Positions 1 through 6,587 of a stretch of DNA of 12,108 bases are shown in pieces. Positions within the stretch are counted from its first letter, which is position 1; each line of letters starts with the position of its first letter. Below the pieces are notes generated by a model. It did no database searches. It was not told the origin of the DNA and saw only the letters and a program-made list of their open reading frames with translations. The DNA is taken from the NCBI GenBank assembly GCA_946479905.1, contig CAMLIA010000135.1, positions 1-12,108 of the forward strand, in the 5' to 3' direction. The stretch comes from an uncultured Frankiales bacterium (GTDB lineage Bacteria; Actinomycetota; Actinomycetes; Mycobacteriales; SCTD01). The position numbers were made by a program, and so were the translations under genes.

Positions 1-18
1 CAGGGCAGGACTGCCTGC

Positions 19-360
19 GTGCTGAAGTCGGTGGTGGAGCAGCTGGTCACGGTGATCGAGGCCGGCGGTGCCTTCGTCATCGCGCTCGGTGCGGCACTCG
101 CCTTCGCCCGCTTCGTGGAGGCACTGGTACGACGGAGGTCGGACCCGCACCGCTTCGTCGAGGTGCGGCTGGGCCTCGGTCGGTATCTCGCGCTGGGGCT
201 CGAGTTCCAGCTGGCCGGTGACGTCCTGCGCACCGCCGTGGCCCCCACGCTGGACGAGCTCGCTGTCCTCGCGGCTGTGGCAGCGATCCGGACCGCGCTC
301 AACTTCTTCCTCAACCGCGAGATCCGTCAGGAGCAGGAGCAGCTCGCGACAGCGATGTGA
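19..360 (+). CDS. DUF1622 family small membrane protein
   Basis: Encodes a 113-aa protein from a GTG start. It has a hydrophobic helix at about residues 10-36, a basic cytoplasmic-looking RRR stretch (38-40), a second hydrophobic segment around 55-70 containing the sequence LALGLEFQLAGDVLRT, and a third around 80-97 followed by a charged tail. The LEFQLAGDVLRT...APT...RTALNFFL pattern is that of DUF1622, a family of roughly 110-130 aa integral membrane proteins of unknown function. A purine-rich AGGGCAGGA about 8 bases before the GTG could be the ribosome site. The frame is open to base 1, so a start upstream of the window cannot be excluded. The gene converges on the dehydrogenase with only 31 bases between the stop codons. 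No function is assigned beyond the family. Confidence 0.85.
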   Translation: MLKSVVEQLVTVIEAGGAFVIALGAALAFARFVEALVRRRSDPHRFVEVRLGLGRYLALGLEFQLAGDVLRTAVAPTLDELAVLAAVAAIRTALNFFLNREIRQEQEQLATAM

Positions 361-391
361 GGCGTCGAGCCCCTCGTTCCGATGTCGCTGA

Positions 392-1300
392 TCAGTATTC
401 GCCGATCACGAGGTTCGGGGGCTGCTCTCCCCTTGCCCAGCAGGCGATCTGCTCGGCAGCCACCCGGTAGGCACGTGGCAGAGCCTGGGGGACACTGCCG
501 CCGACGTGGGGGGTGATGAGCAGTCCCGGGGCCGACCACAGCGGGTGCCCCTCGGGAAGCGGCTCGGGATCCGTGACGTCCAGGACAGCCCGGAGGCGTC
601 CGCTGTCCAGCTCGGCGATCAGCGCGTCCGTGTCGACGACCGGGCCCCGCGCCGCGTTGACGAGCACGGCCCCGTCCGGCATGGCAGCGAGGAACGCCTG
701 ATCGCACAGGTGGCGGGTCGCCGAGGTCATCGGCACCACGAGCACGACCGCGTCGTGGTCCGGAAGCAGCTGGTGCACCTCCTCGATGCCGTGGACACCG
801 GGACGCGCGGTGCGAGCGACGAGGGTCGTGGACGCCTCGAGGGCGTGCAGCCGCTTGACGGTCTCCTCCGCCACGTCACCTGCCCCGACGACCAGCACGT
901 GCTTGCCGGCGAGCTCCTCCGTCGGGCGGTGGTCCCAGCGCCCCTCGGCCTGGGCGCTGACGAAGCGCGGCACGTGCCGGTAGACGGCGAGGAGCGCGGT
1001 GAGCACCCACTCGGCTGTCGCCCCGCCGTGTGCGCCACGGCAGTCCGAGAGCGCTACGCCCTCGGGCACGCGTCCGACCCATGTCTCCGCGCCCGCCGAG
1101 AGCAGCTGCACCAGCCGCAGCTCCGGCAGCTGATCGAGGATCGAGGTGACCTCGTGGCCGGCGAGGAACGGGGGAACGAGGACCTCCGCACCGCTCGCGG
1201 ACGACGGGATCGGCAGCGCCGGGTCGTACCGCACCGGCTCCACGCCTGGCAGGTGGCGCAAGGCGGCCATGCCCTCCTCGTGCGGAACGAGCACCTTCAC
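392..1300 (-). CDS. D-isomer-specific 2-hydroxyacid dehydrogenase family protein
   Basis: A 302-aa NAD(P)-dependent oxidoreductase of the D-2-hydroxyacid dehydrogenase family, which interconverts 2-hydroxy and 2-keto acids in the cytosol. The catalytic domain is split around a Rossmann fold that begins with VLVVGAGDVA near residue 135. The catalytic Arg (R218 in NAARGPVVD), Glu (E246 in DVTDPEPLPEGHPLW) and His (H265 in TPHVGG) are all in their usual places. Length is close to the family norm of 300-330 aa. The glycine motif reads GAGDVA (139-144) rather than GxGxxG, the last Gly being Ala, a variation seen in some members. The GTG start at 1300 is preceded on the minus strand by AGGGAGGG, a good Shine-Dalgarno. 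The substrate cannot be predicted; glyoxylate/hydroxypyruvate-like and phosphoglycerate-like annotations are possible. It appears monocistronic. Confidence 0.93.
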   Translation of the reverse strand: MKVLVPHEEGMAALRHLPGVEPVRYDPALPIPSSASGAEVLVPPFLAGHEVTSILDQLPELRLVQLLSAGAETWVGRVPEGVALSDCRGAHGGATAEWVLTALLAVYRHVPRFVSAQAEGRWDHRPTEELAGKHVLVVGAGDVAEETVKRLHALEASTTLVARTARPGVHGIEEVHQLLPDHDAVVLVVPMTSATRHLCDQAFLAAMPDGAVLVNAARGPVVDTDALIAELDSGRLRAVLDVTDPEPLPEGHPLWSAPGLLITPHVGGSVPQALPRAYRVAAEQIACWARGEQPPNLVIGEY

Positions 1301-1321
1301 GAGCCCTCCCTGGTCAGCCGC

Positions 1322-1490
1322 GCGGCACCGCGACCATCATGGCCTGGCCGGACGATCACCGCCGTCGTACCCCCGGTCCGGGGACCAATGGCTCTGCCCG
1401 GCACGGCTGGTGTCGCGGCACGCTTCCTGGTGAGCACCAGGCCCATGAGCGAGCCACGGTGCCGACGTGACGGTGTGCGGCACCGCGACC
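1322..1490. repeat. 14-bp direct repeat pair and short palindromes in an intergenic region
   Basis: The 223-base gap between the dehydrogenase start and the membrane-protein start holds no credible gene. It contains two identical copies of GCGGCACCGCGACC (1322-1335 and 1477-1490), a palindrome CCCCGG-T-CCGGGG (1371-1383) and a perfect dyad CCTGGTG-AG-CACCAGG (1426-1441). The region must hold promoters for two divergently transcribed genes. The dyad at 1426-1441 lies about 85 bases upstream of the membrane-protein start, where an operator could sit. I found no convincing -35/-10 pair. The repeats may be chance in GC-rich DNA. Confidence 0.4.
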
Positions 1491-1523
1491 CTCTCTGGTC
1501 GGAACCAGGAGAAGAGGTCCGTC

Positions 1524-2555
1524 ATGACGACGGTCGTCCAGCATCAACCGCGTACGCACGAGGTGCACTTCATGCGCAGGTCACCGCGCAAGGTGGTGGC
1601 CGCGCTGGTCATCGTCGTGGGCGCCGTCATGGTGATCATGACGGCGGCGAACAACCTGTTCAAGGTCGGTCCGAGCTTCGAGAACCTCATGGGCGACTTC
1701 CGGCCGCACCTGACGACCAGCTCGATCGCCACGTCCCGGTCCGACCTGGCCGGACTCGGCGCAGCGGGCACCGAGCTGCAGACGAAGGCGATGCCGGCCC
1801 TCGCACAACAGCTCAACATGACGCCGGCACAGTTCTCGGCGTACATCGCCAAGAACTACCCGCAGGTGAGCGCCGGCATGGCGTCGCTCCCCCAGATCGT
1901 GACCACCTTCGACGGCCTCGTCACGACGCTGGACCAGCAGCGACCGCTGTTCGAGTCCGCTGACGCGATCCCGACGAAGGACGTTCCTGCGACCACGCTG
2001 CCCTGGGTCCTCGCCGGCGCAGGTGTCCTGCTCATGGGCACGGGCGTCCTGCTCTGGGTGCGCCCGCGGTTCGGCGCCACCGTTGCCGTGACGCTCGGTG
2101 CGCTGCTCGTGGCCGTTCCTCTCGCCCTCTCGCTGCCGCAGAAGGCGAACGACGCAGACCAGCTCAACAGCAACCTGAAGCCGGTCTACACGGCCGCCCT
2201 GGTGACGCAGGCGCAGACGGCGATGACGACCATCACGCAGCTGGGCAACCAGCTGCAGAACGAGATGCTGCCGGCGCTCGCCACGCAGCTGAAGCTGCAG
2301 CCCGCGCAGATGCAGCAGTTCCTCAGCCAGGGCTTCCCGGCCACCGCCGCAGCGCTGGCGAACCTGCCGGCTGCTGAGCCTCGGTTCCAGAAGATGGTCG
2401 CCGCGTTCGACAGCAACCTGGACAACTACGACACCCTCAAGCCGGTGTCGTTCGTGCCCATCATCTGGACGACGATGGGGCTCGGGCTGCTGACCGCCCT
2501 GTGCGGTGGCGTGATGCTGCTGTGGCCGCGGTACCAGGTGCACACCATCCGGTAG
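1524..2555 (+). CDS. Four-helix membrane protein made of two homologous halves, function unknown
   Basis: A 343-aa protein starting at the ATG preceded by AGGAGAAGAGG, a strong Shine-Dalgarno; the in-frame start at 1467 would add 19 unconvincing residues. Predicted membrane segments lie at about 23-43, 159-179, 184-204 and 311-333, with two large, probably extracytoplasmic, helical loops (about 47-158 and 206-310). The loops resemble each other: ELQTKAMPALAQQL...TPAQF (84-104) matches QLQNEMLPALATQL...QPAQM (243-263). Each is followed by a Leu-Pro segment, an F-x6-LD-like stretch and a helix ending LLW-(V)-RPR or LLWPR. The protein therefore looks like an internal duplication of helix-loop-helix units with pseudo-twofold symmetry. 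No catalytic or binding motif is recognised. It has its own promoter region and a hairpin just after the stop, so it is probably monocistronic. Family not recognised. Confidence 0.85.
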   Translation: MTTVVQHQPRTHEVHFMRRSPRKVVAALVIVVGAVMVIMTAANNLFKVGPSFENLMGDFRPHLTTSSIATSRSDLAGLGAAGTELQTKAMPALAQQLNMTPAQFSAYIAKNYPQVSAGMASLPQIVTTFDGLVTTLDQQRPLFESADAIPTKDVPATTLPWVLAGAGVLLMGTGVLLWVRPRFGATVAVTLGALLVAVPLALSLPQKANDADQLNSNLKPVYTAALVTQAQTAMTTITQLGNQLQNEMLPALATQLKLQPAQMQQFLSQGFPATAAALANLPAAEPRFQKMVAAFDSNLDNYDTLKPVSFVPIIWTTMGLGLLTALCGGVMLLWPRYQVHTIR

Positions 2556-2564
2556 CTCGCGGTC

Positions 2565-2597
2565 CCGTGAGCGGCTCCCGTCGGGGGCCGCTCACGG
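2565..2597 (+). terminator. Strong hairpin after the duplicated membrane protein
   Basis: A perfect 11-bp stem (CCGTGAGCGGC at 2565-2575 and GCCGCTCACGG at 2587-2597) encloses an 11-base loop that can itself pair CCC with GGG. It begins 9 bases after the TAG stop codon. There is no T-run afterwards, which is common for terminators in high-GC actinobacteria. The position and perfect pairing make this a confident transcription end for the preceding gene. Confidence 0.78.
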
Positions 2598-2605
2598 CGT
2601 ACCAG

Positions 2606-2658
2606 CAAGTGGTTGTGGCGCGGGTGGGGAGCCTCCGAGTGGCGCGACCACCCACTTG
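2606..2658. repeat. Inverted repeat CAAGTGG / CCACTTG upstream of the first lipoprotein
   Basis: Arms of 7 bp lie at 2606-2612 and 2652-2658. The inner flanks are partly complementary (TGGCGCG on one side, CGCGACCA on the other), giving an imperfect long hairpin. It sits 64-116 bases upstream of the lipoprotein start, between the terminator and the promoter. It could be a second half of a termination region or a regulatory site; the sequence does not decide. Confidence 0.3.
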
Positions 2659-2709
2659 GCCAGGCAGCGGGTGGTGAATCGCTCCGTATCGGTGGTGTTG
2701 CAGTATGCC

Positions 2710-2721
2710 TAGCCTGCCGAT
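2710..2721 (+). promoter_or_regulatory. Leaderless-type -10 promoter element of the first lipoprotein gene
   Basis: TAGCCT (2710-2715) fits the actinobacterial -10 consensus TANNNT and is followed by exactly 6 bases before the ATG at 2722, so transcription would begin at or next to the A of the start codon. No Shine-Dalgarno is present in GCCGAT. A -35 element is not obvious. Confidence 0.5.
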
Positions 2722-4239
2722 ATGTCCCCTACCAGCCGGGTCGCCGCCATCACCGTCGCCGTGGCGCTCGCCAGCGCCTGTGGATCTACTGTCCCTCTGG
2801 GACAGCGTGTCGCAGACACCACGACCACCGGGTTGGGCACCGCCACCCAGCAGAACGAGGGCCTCGGCGGCGCCGGCACCGGGGCGCTGACGCCCGGTGC
2901 CGCCCACGCCACCGGTGCAGGAGCGACAGGCGGGACTCCCGGAAGCGCCACCAGCGGCCCGGCTTCGCTGACGCCCAAGACCTCCGTTCGGCAGCCCGTG
3001 TCTGGCGTGACTGCGAAGACGATCACCATCGGCTTCATCTACACCACAGGGCGGGCCGAAGCTGCTGCTGCTCTCGGCGCGGCCGGCGTCACCAGCGGCG
3101 ACGAGCTCGCTCAGTGGAAGCTCCTGATCCAGGCCGTCAACAAGAGCGGTGGGCTGGGTGGCCGACAGATCAAGCCCGTCTTCTTCGGCGAAGCAAGCAA
3201 CACCGGAGAGTCGATCTCCACCAAGGAAGCCGCGGCGTGCACAGCCTTCACGCAGGACAACCACGTCGCGGCCGCGCTGTCGAGCTTCGAGTTCACCGAC
3301 GGCTTCATGAACTGCATGAACAAGCACGGCGTGCCCACGGCGTACTCACTCGAGACGCTGAACTCGACCTCGACCTACGACAAGTACCCGCTGCAGTTCG
3401 AGCCGGGGAACCTCGGTCTGGATCGGCAGGGCGCCGAGCTCGGCAGCAGCCTGGCAAACCAGGGCTACTTCTCCGGCACCGTCCCGGCTGTCAACGGCGT
3501 CATCGCCTACGACACCCCCGCCTACCACGCCGGGGTCGACGCCCTCGAGCACTCCCTGAAGGCCCGCGGCATCGCCCTGAAGGACAAGCGGTTCATCCCC
3601 TTCCCCAACGAGAGCAAGGACACCGGCGCCGTCGCCGCGCAGGTGAGCAGCATCGAGCTCGCGTTCGCCTCCGAAGGCGTCAACCACGTGATGATCTTCG
3701 ACCTCAACGGACTGGTCAGCCTGCTGTTCATGACCAACGCCCAGAGCCAGCAGTACCACCCCCGGTACGGCCTGACCTCGCAGTCGTCCGGAACCCATCT
3801 CGCCGACCTGCTCAAGGGCAACGCCAACGCCCAGCTCAAGGACGCGCGAGGCATCGGCTGGATCCCGGTGCTCGACCTCGCCTCCGCCGAGTACGGACCC
3901 ACGAAGGGATCGCCTGCCCGCAGGCGCTGCCGCGACATCATGATCAAGGGCGGCCAGCAGCAAGGGCTCAGCTCCCCTGGCGCCGAGCTCGTCGCGACCG
4001 GTCAGTGCGACATCGCGTTCATGATGCAGCAGGCCTTCCAGCACCTGACTGGACCCGTGTCGGGCGCCGCCCTACGGGCAGCGGTACGAGCGATCGGCAC
4101 CGCCTTCCCGCCGGCCGGGACGTTCAGCACCAGCTTCGGGACCGGCCGACGAGATGGCGTCTCGACCGTCCGCGACGTCGCCTATCAGACCTCCTGCTCC
4201 TGCTTCCGCTACACGAGCCCGCTGCGCAACGTCGCCTGA
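2722..4239 (+). CDS. Lipoprotein, branched-chain amino acid ABC-type (type I) substrate-binding family
   Basis: A 505-aa secreted lipoprotein. Residues 1-20 form a signal peptide ending ALASAC, with C20 as the lipidated cysteine (a slightly loose lipobox with Ala at -3). Residues 21 to about 95 are a low-complexity Gly/Ala/Thr/Ser linker, and the binding domain runs from about 99 (TITIGFIYTTG) to the C-terminus. Features of the type I fold include AVNKSGGLGGRQIKPVFF (138-155), matching the 'N-GG-hyperstep' region of Leu/Ile/Val-binding proteins. The mature domain has six cysteines (173, 198, 403, 429, 492, 494) and ends in CSCFRYTSPLR. It is clearly paralogous to the lipoprotein at 6587-8056, sharing CGSTV after the lipobox, AAC-x2-[FW]TQD, GVP, FMT-x-AQSQ and CSCFRY. 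No permease or ATPase genes are nearby. The ATG is chosen because the TANNNT box lies 6 bases upstream. The ligand is unknown. Confidence 0.85.
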   Translation: MSPTSRVAAITVAVALASACGSTVPLGQRVADTTTTGLGTATQQNEGLGGAGTGALTPGAAHATGAGATGGTPGSATSGPASLTPKTSVRQPVSGVTAKTITIGFIYTTGRAEAAAALGAAGVTSGDELAQWKLLIQAVNKSGGLGGRQIKPVFFGEASNTGESISTKEAAACTAFTQDNHVAAALSSFEFTDGFMNCMNKHGVPTAYSLETLNSTSTYDKYPLQFEPGNLGLDRQGAELGSSLANQGYFSGTVPAVNGVIAYDTPAYHAGVDALEHSLKARGIALKDKRFIPFPNESKDTGAVAAQVSSIELAFASEGVNHVMIFDLNGLVSLLFMTNAQSQQYHPRYGLTSQSSGTHLADLLKGNANAQLKDARGIGWIPVLDLASAEYGPTKGSPARRRCRDIMIKGGQQQGLSSPGAELVATGQCDIAFMMQQAFQHLTGPVSGAALRAAVRAIGTAFPPAGTFSTSFGTGRRDGVSTVRDVAYQTSCSCFRYTSPLRNVA

Positions 4240-4240
4240 G

Positions 4241-4292
4241 CGCCGACACAGCCGGCTTGCGCGGCCCCGGGTGGATGCCGCCGCCGTCGGCG
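4241..4292. terminator. Possible bidirectional terminator between convergent genes
   Basis: The 60 bases between the two convergent stop codons contain CGCCGAC (4241-4247) and its reverse complement GTCGGCG (4286-4292). A weaker inner GCCG/CGGC pairing lies at 4251-4265. The loop is long and no T-run is seen on either strand, so the call rests mainly on position between two converging genes. Confidence 0.35.
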
Positions 4293-4299
4293 AGCAGCG

Positions 4300-5172
4300 T
4301 TACTGGCACCCCTTGTGCAGGTCCCTCACCTCGGCGAGGAGATCGGTGACGACCTGTACGAGCAGATCCTCATCGTCGTGCGGCACGAGGTGCCCGCTGT
4401 TCGGCGCCAGGATGAGCCGTCCTTGCGGCATGGCCGGAAGCCATCCCTCGTAGGTCTCGATGACGGCTTTGCGGGCCTCGGCCTGTCGACCCTTGCCGAG
4501 AGCGCCGACAAGCGCCACGACCGGCACGCGAGGCGTGAGCAGAGGGCTCTGGTGCAAGGCGCGAAGCGTGGGGGCGATCGCCCAGTGGTCGCGGCGTGCC
4601 TGCCGCCAGGTCTGCGGGTCAGCCATCTCTTCGATCAGTGCAGGACGGTCCTCACCGGCGTGCACCAGTGCGGCGCCCAGGGGGCCGCGTCCCTGTTGAA
4701 GGTCGCGGCGCAGCCGGCCTGTGTGCGCCCTGATCAGGACGTACGACATGGCGAGCTGCCCCAGCAGGCGAGCTCGGAGCGTACGCATGGGCGCCAACGC
4801 CTCGTGAGTGGCATCGACCAAGACCAGGCCTTGTACCCGTTCTGGGTGGCTGGCGGTGAAGAGCCGGGCGACCAGCCCGCCCCAGCTGTGCCCGACGAGG
4901 ATCAACGGTCCCCCGACTTCGGCGAGCACCGCGCCGAGGTCGGCGACGGTCGCCGAGGCGGGACGACGGCGGGCAGGTGAGCTGCCGCCATAACCAGCAC
5001 GCGAGACAGCCACGACCTGGGTCTTGGCGGCGAGCCGCGGCAGGATCTTGGTCCATTGGCTGGCAGAGGCAGTGAGGCCCGCCTCGAGAACGATCGTCGG
5101 CGAGCCCGATCCGGCGGAGCACCAGCGGATGTCACGGCCGTCCACCTGTGTGACGTGCTGTCTGATGGTCAC
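4300..5172 (-). CDS. Alpha/beta-fold hydrolase
   Basis: A 290-aa cytoplasmic hydrolase, last gene of the tetR operon. The nucleophile elbow is GHSWGG (S96), preceded by VVAVSRAGYGGS (53-64, equivalent to the DRxGxGxS strand of the family but with Ser in place of Asp) and an oxyanion-region EAGLTAS (30-36). The catalytic His is H261 in APNSGHLVPHD. No acid follows the usual strand before the His (VVALVGALGKG); the likely acid is D120 in LVLVDATHE after strand 6, as in some subfamilies. The start is set at GTG 5172, which overlaps the amidase stop as GTGA; a second GTG at 5175 is possible. The long open frame upstream (to 5769) lies inside the amidase and is not coding. Expected substrates are esters, amides or lactones of small molecules; none can be specified. 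It has no signal peptide. Confidence 0.88.
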   Translation of the reverse strand: MTIRQHVTQVDGRDIRWCSAGSGSPTIVLEAGLTASASQWTKILPRLAAKTQVVAVSRAGYGGSSPARRRPASATVADLGAVLAEVGGPLILVGHSWGGLVARLFTASHPERVQGLVLVDATHEALAPMRTLRARLLGQLAMSYVLIRAHTGRLRRDLQQGRGPLGAALVHAGEDRPALIEEMADPQTWRQARRDHWAIAPTLRALHQSPLLTPRVPVVALVGALGKGRQAEARKAVIETYEGWLPAMPQGRLILAPNSGHLVPHDDEDLLVQVVTDLLAEVRDLHKGCQ

Positions 5173-6587
5173 CACTGCGGTGGGTGCCGATGTGCGAAGG
5201 GGACAGCAGCCTCGATCTCTGCGGCGAGGCGCAGGAGGAGCACGTCGTCGCCAGCTCGGGAGCCGACAAGCTGGACGCCCACCGGAAGCCCTTCCGGACT
5301 GAGGTGCAGCGGCAGTGACAGCGCGGGCTGGCCGGTGAGGTTGGCCCAGGGGGTGTACGCCGACCAGGCCAGCATGCGTTCCGCGCACGCGCGCCCTTCG
5401 CCCTGCTCGGAGAACCATCCGACCGGGACGGCGGGCTGTGAGGTTGTCGGGGTCAGCACGACGTCGAACGCGGCGTGGGCGGCGAGCAGCGTCGATGACG
5501 CCGACGCGAGCATCGACTGGGCGGCGACGAAGTCGACGGCGGTGAAGCCGGCTGCTTCCTCGATGCACCACTGCGTGTAGGGGTGGAGCAGGCTGCGGAG
5601 CTCCTGCGTGGGAGCGATCCGGAGCGCAGCTGAAGCCGTTGCCGTCGTGGCCACGACTCCCATGGCTGCGACAAGGTCCTCGGTCCACGGGACCGGGTTG
5701 GGTGCCGCGACGACGTCGTGACCGAGCTCCTTCAGCACCTGTTCGGTGCGGTCTACAGCGAGCGTGCACTCGGAGTGGGCGCGGTCAAGCCCGGAGTCGT
5801 CGACGCGCAGAACGCGCAGCCGGGGCGGCTGCTCAGTCCACCCTTCCAGGAGGGAGTGGGTGGCGGGTTTCGGGTAGAGATCCCCGGGCCAGGCCTGTGC
5901 CATGACAGCGAGCATGAGGGCGGCGTCGGCGACGGTGCGGGTGATCGGTCCCTCGGTGCCGAGGCTCAAGAAGGACTGGCGCGGCCCCGCGCTCACCAGG
6001 CCGCGGCTCGGTTTGAGGCCGACGAGGCCACACACCGCGGCCGGCGTGCGGATGGAACCGGCGCCGTCGCTGGCGTGCCCGAAGGGCAGCAGCCCGGCGG
6101 CGACCGCCGCGGCCGCTCCGCCGCTGGACCCGCTGGCGTACCGAGACGTGTCATACGGCGTGACGGCCGGGTGCGCGACCACGGCGCTGTGCGTGAAGCA
6201 GGTGGGTCCCAGCTCTGGTGCGTGCGTGGTGCCGACCGTCACGGCGCCGGCCCGTCGCAGCAGGCTCACCGTGCGACCGTCCTGCTCCGGGACGACATCG
6301 ACCGCTGCCGAGCCCAGGCGCACTCGTACTCCAGCCACCGCATGGAGGTCCTTGAACGCCAAGGGCAGGCCGAGCAACGGGGCGTGTTCACCCGCTCGCA
6401 AGCGCACGTCCGCAGCGAGCGCCTCGCGTCGGGCGAGATCAGGGGTCACCTCGACGAACGCGCCGAGGTCGGCGCCGTACTTGTCGATCCGGTCCAGGTA
6501 GTGCTCGGTGAGCTCGACGGCGGTGAAGGCCCCGGCGCGCAGAGCATCCCGCTGCTCCACGGCGGTCAGGTCATGGAGGTCACTCAT
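5169..6587 (-). CDS. Amidase-signature family hydrolase
   Basis: A 472-aa enzyme of the amidase signature (AS) family, which hydrolyses carboxamide bonds. The Ser-cisSer-Lys triad is intact: K79 in LAFKD, cis-Ser S154 in GSSGG and nucleophile S178 in SDGAGSIRTPA. The spacings of 75 and 24 residues are the family's characteristic values. Length is normal for stand-alone AS enzymes such as bacterial amidases, 6-aminohexanoate cyclic-dimer hydrolase-like enzymes or GatA-like proteins. It is not GatA on context, as gatB and gatC are absent. The ATG at 6587 overlaps the lipoprotein stop as TGATG. The stop overlaps the next gene's start as GTGA. The same frame stays open well upstream of 6587, but that part is antisense-free shadow inside the lipoprotein gene. 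The protein lacks a signal peptide, so it acts in the cytosol. Its neighbours imply that the substrate is related to the ligand of the binding lipoprotein. Confidence 0.93.
   Translation of the reverse strand: MSDLHDLTAVEQRDALRAGAFTAVELTEHYLDRIDKYGADLGAFVEVTPDLARREALAADVRLRAGEHAPLLGLPLAFKDLHAVAGVRVRLGSAAVDVVPEQDGRTVSLLRRAGAVTVGTTHAPELGPTCFTHSAVVAHPAVTPYDTSRYASGSSGGAAAAVAAGLLPFGHASDGAGSIRTPAAVCGLVGLKPSRGLVSAGPRQSFLSLGTEGPITRTVADAALMLAVMAQAWPGDLYPKPATHSLLEGWTEQPPRLRVLRVDDSGLDRAHSECTLAVDRTEQVLKELGHDVVAAPNPVPWTEDLVAAMGVVATTATASAALRIAPTQELRSLLHPYTQWCIEEAAGFTAVDFVAAQSMLASASSTLLAAHAAFDVVLTPTTSQPAVPVGWFSEQGEGRACAERMLAWSAYTPWANLTGQPALSLPLHLSPEGLPVGVQLVGSRAGDDVLLLRLAAEIEAAVPFAHRHPPQW

Noticed and set aside
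506..1963. 485-codon plus-strand open frame across the dehydrogenase gene
   Set aside because: It is antisense to a protein with intact catalytic Arg, Glu and His; its translation is Arg/His/Gly-rich without any motif, typical of shadow frames in GC-rich DNA.
5173..5769. Upstream extension of the alpha/beta hydrolase frame to 5769
   Set aside because: About 200 Arg-rich residues overlap the well-supported amidase C-terminal half; the GTGA overlap at 5169-5172 gives a natural start.
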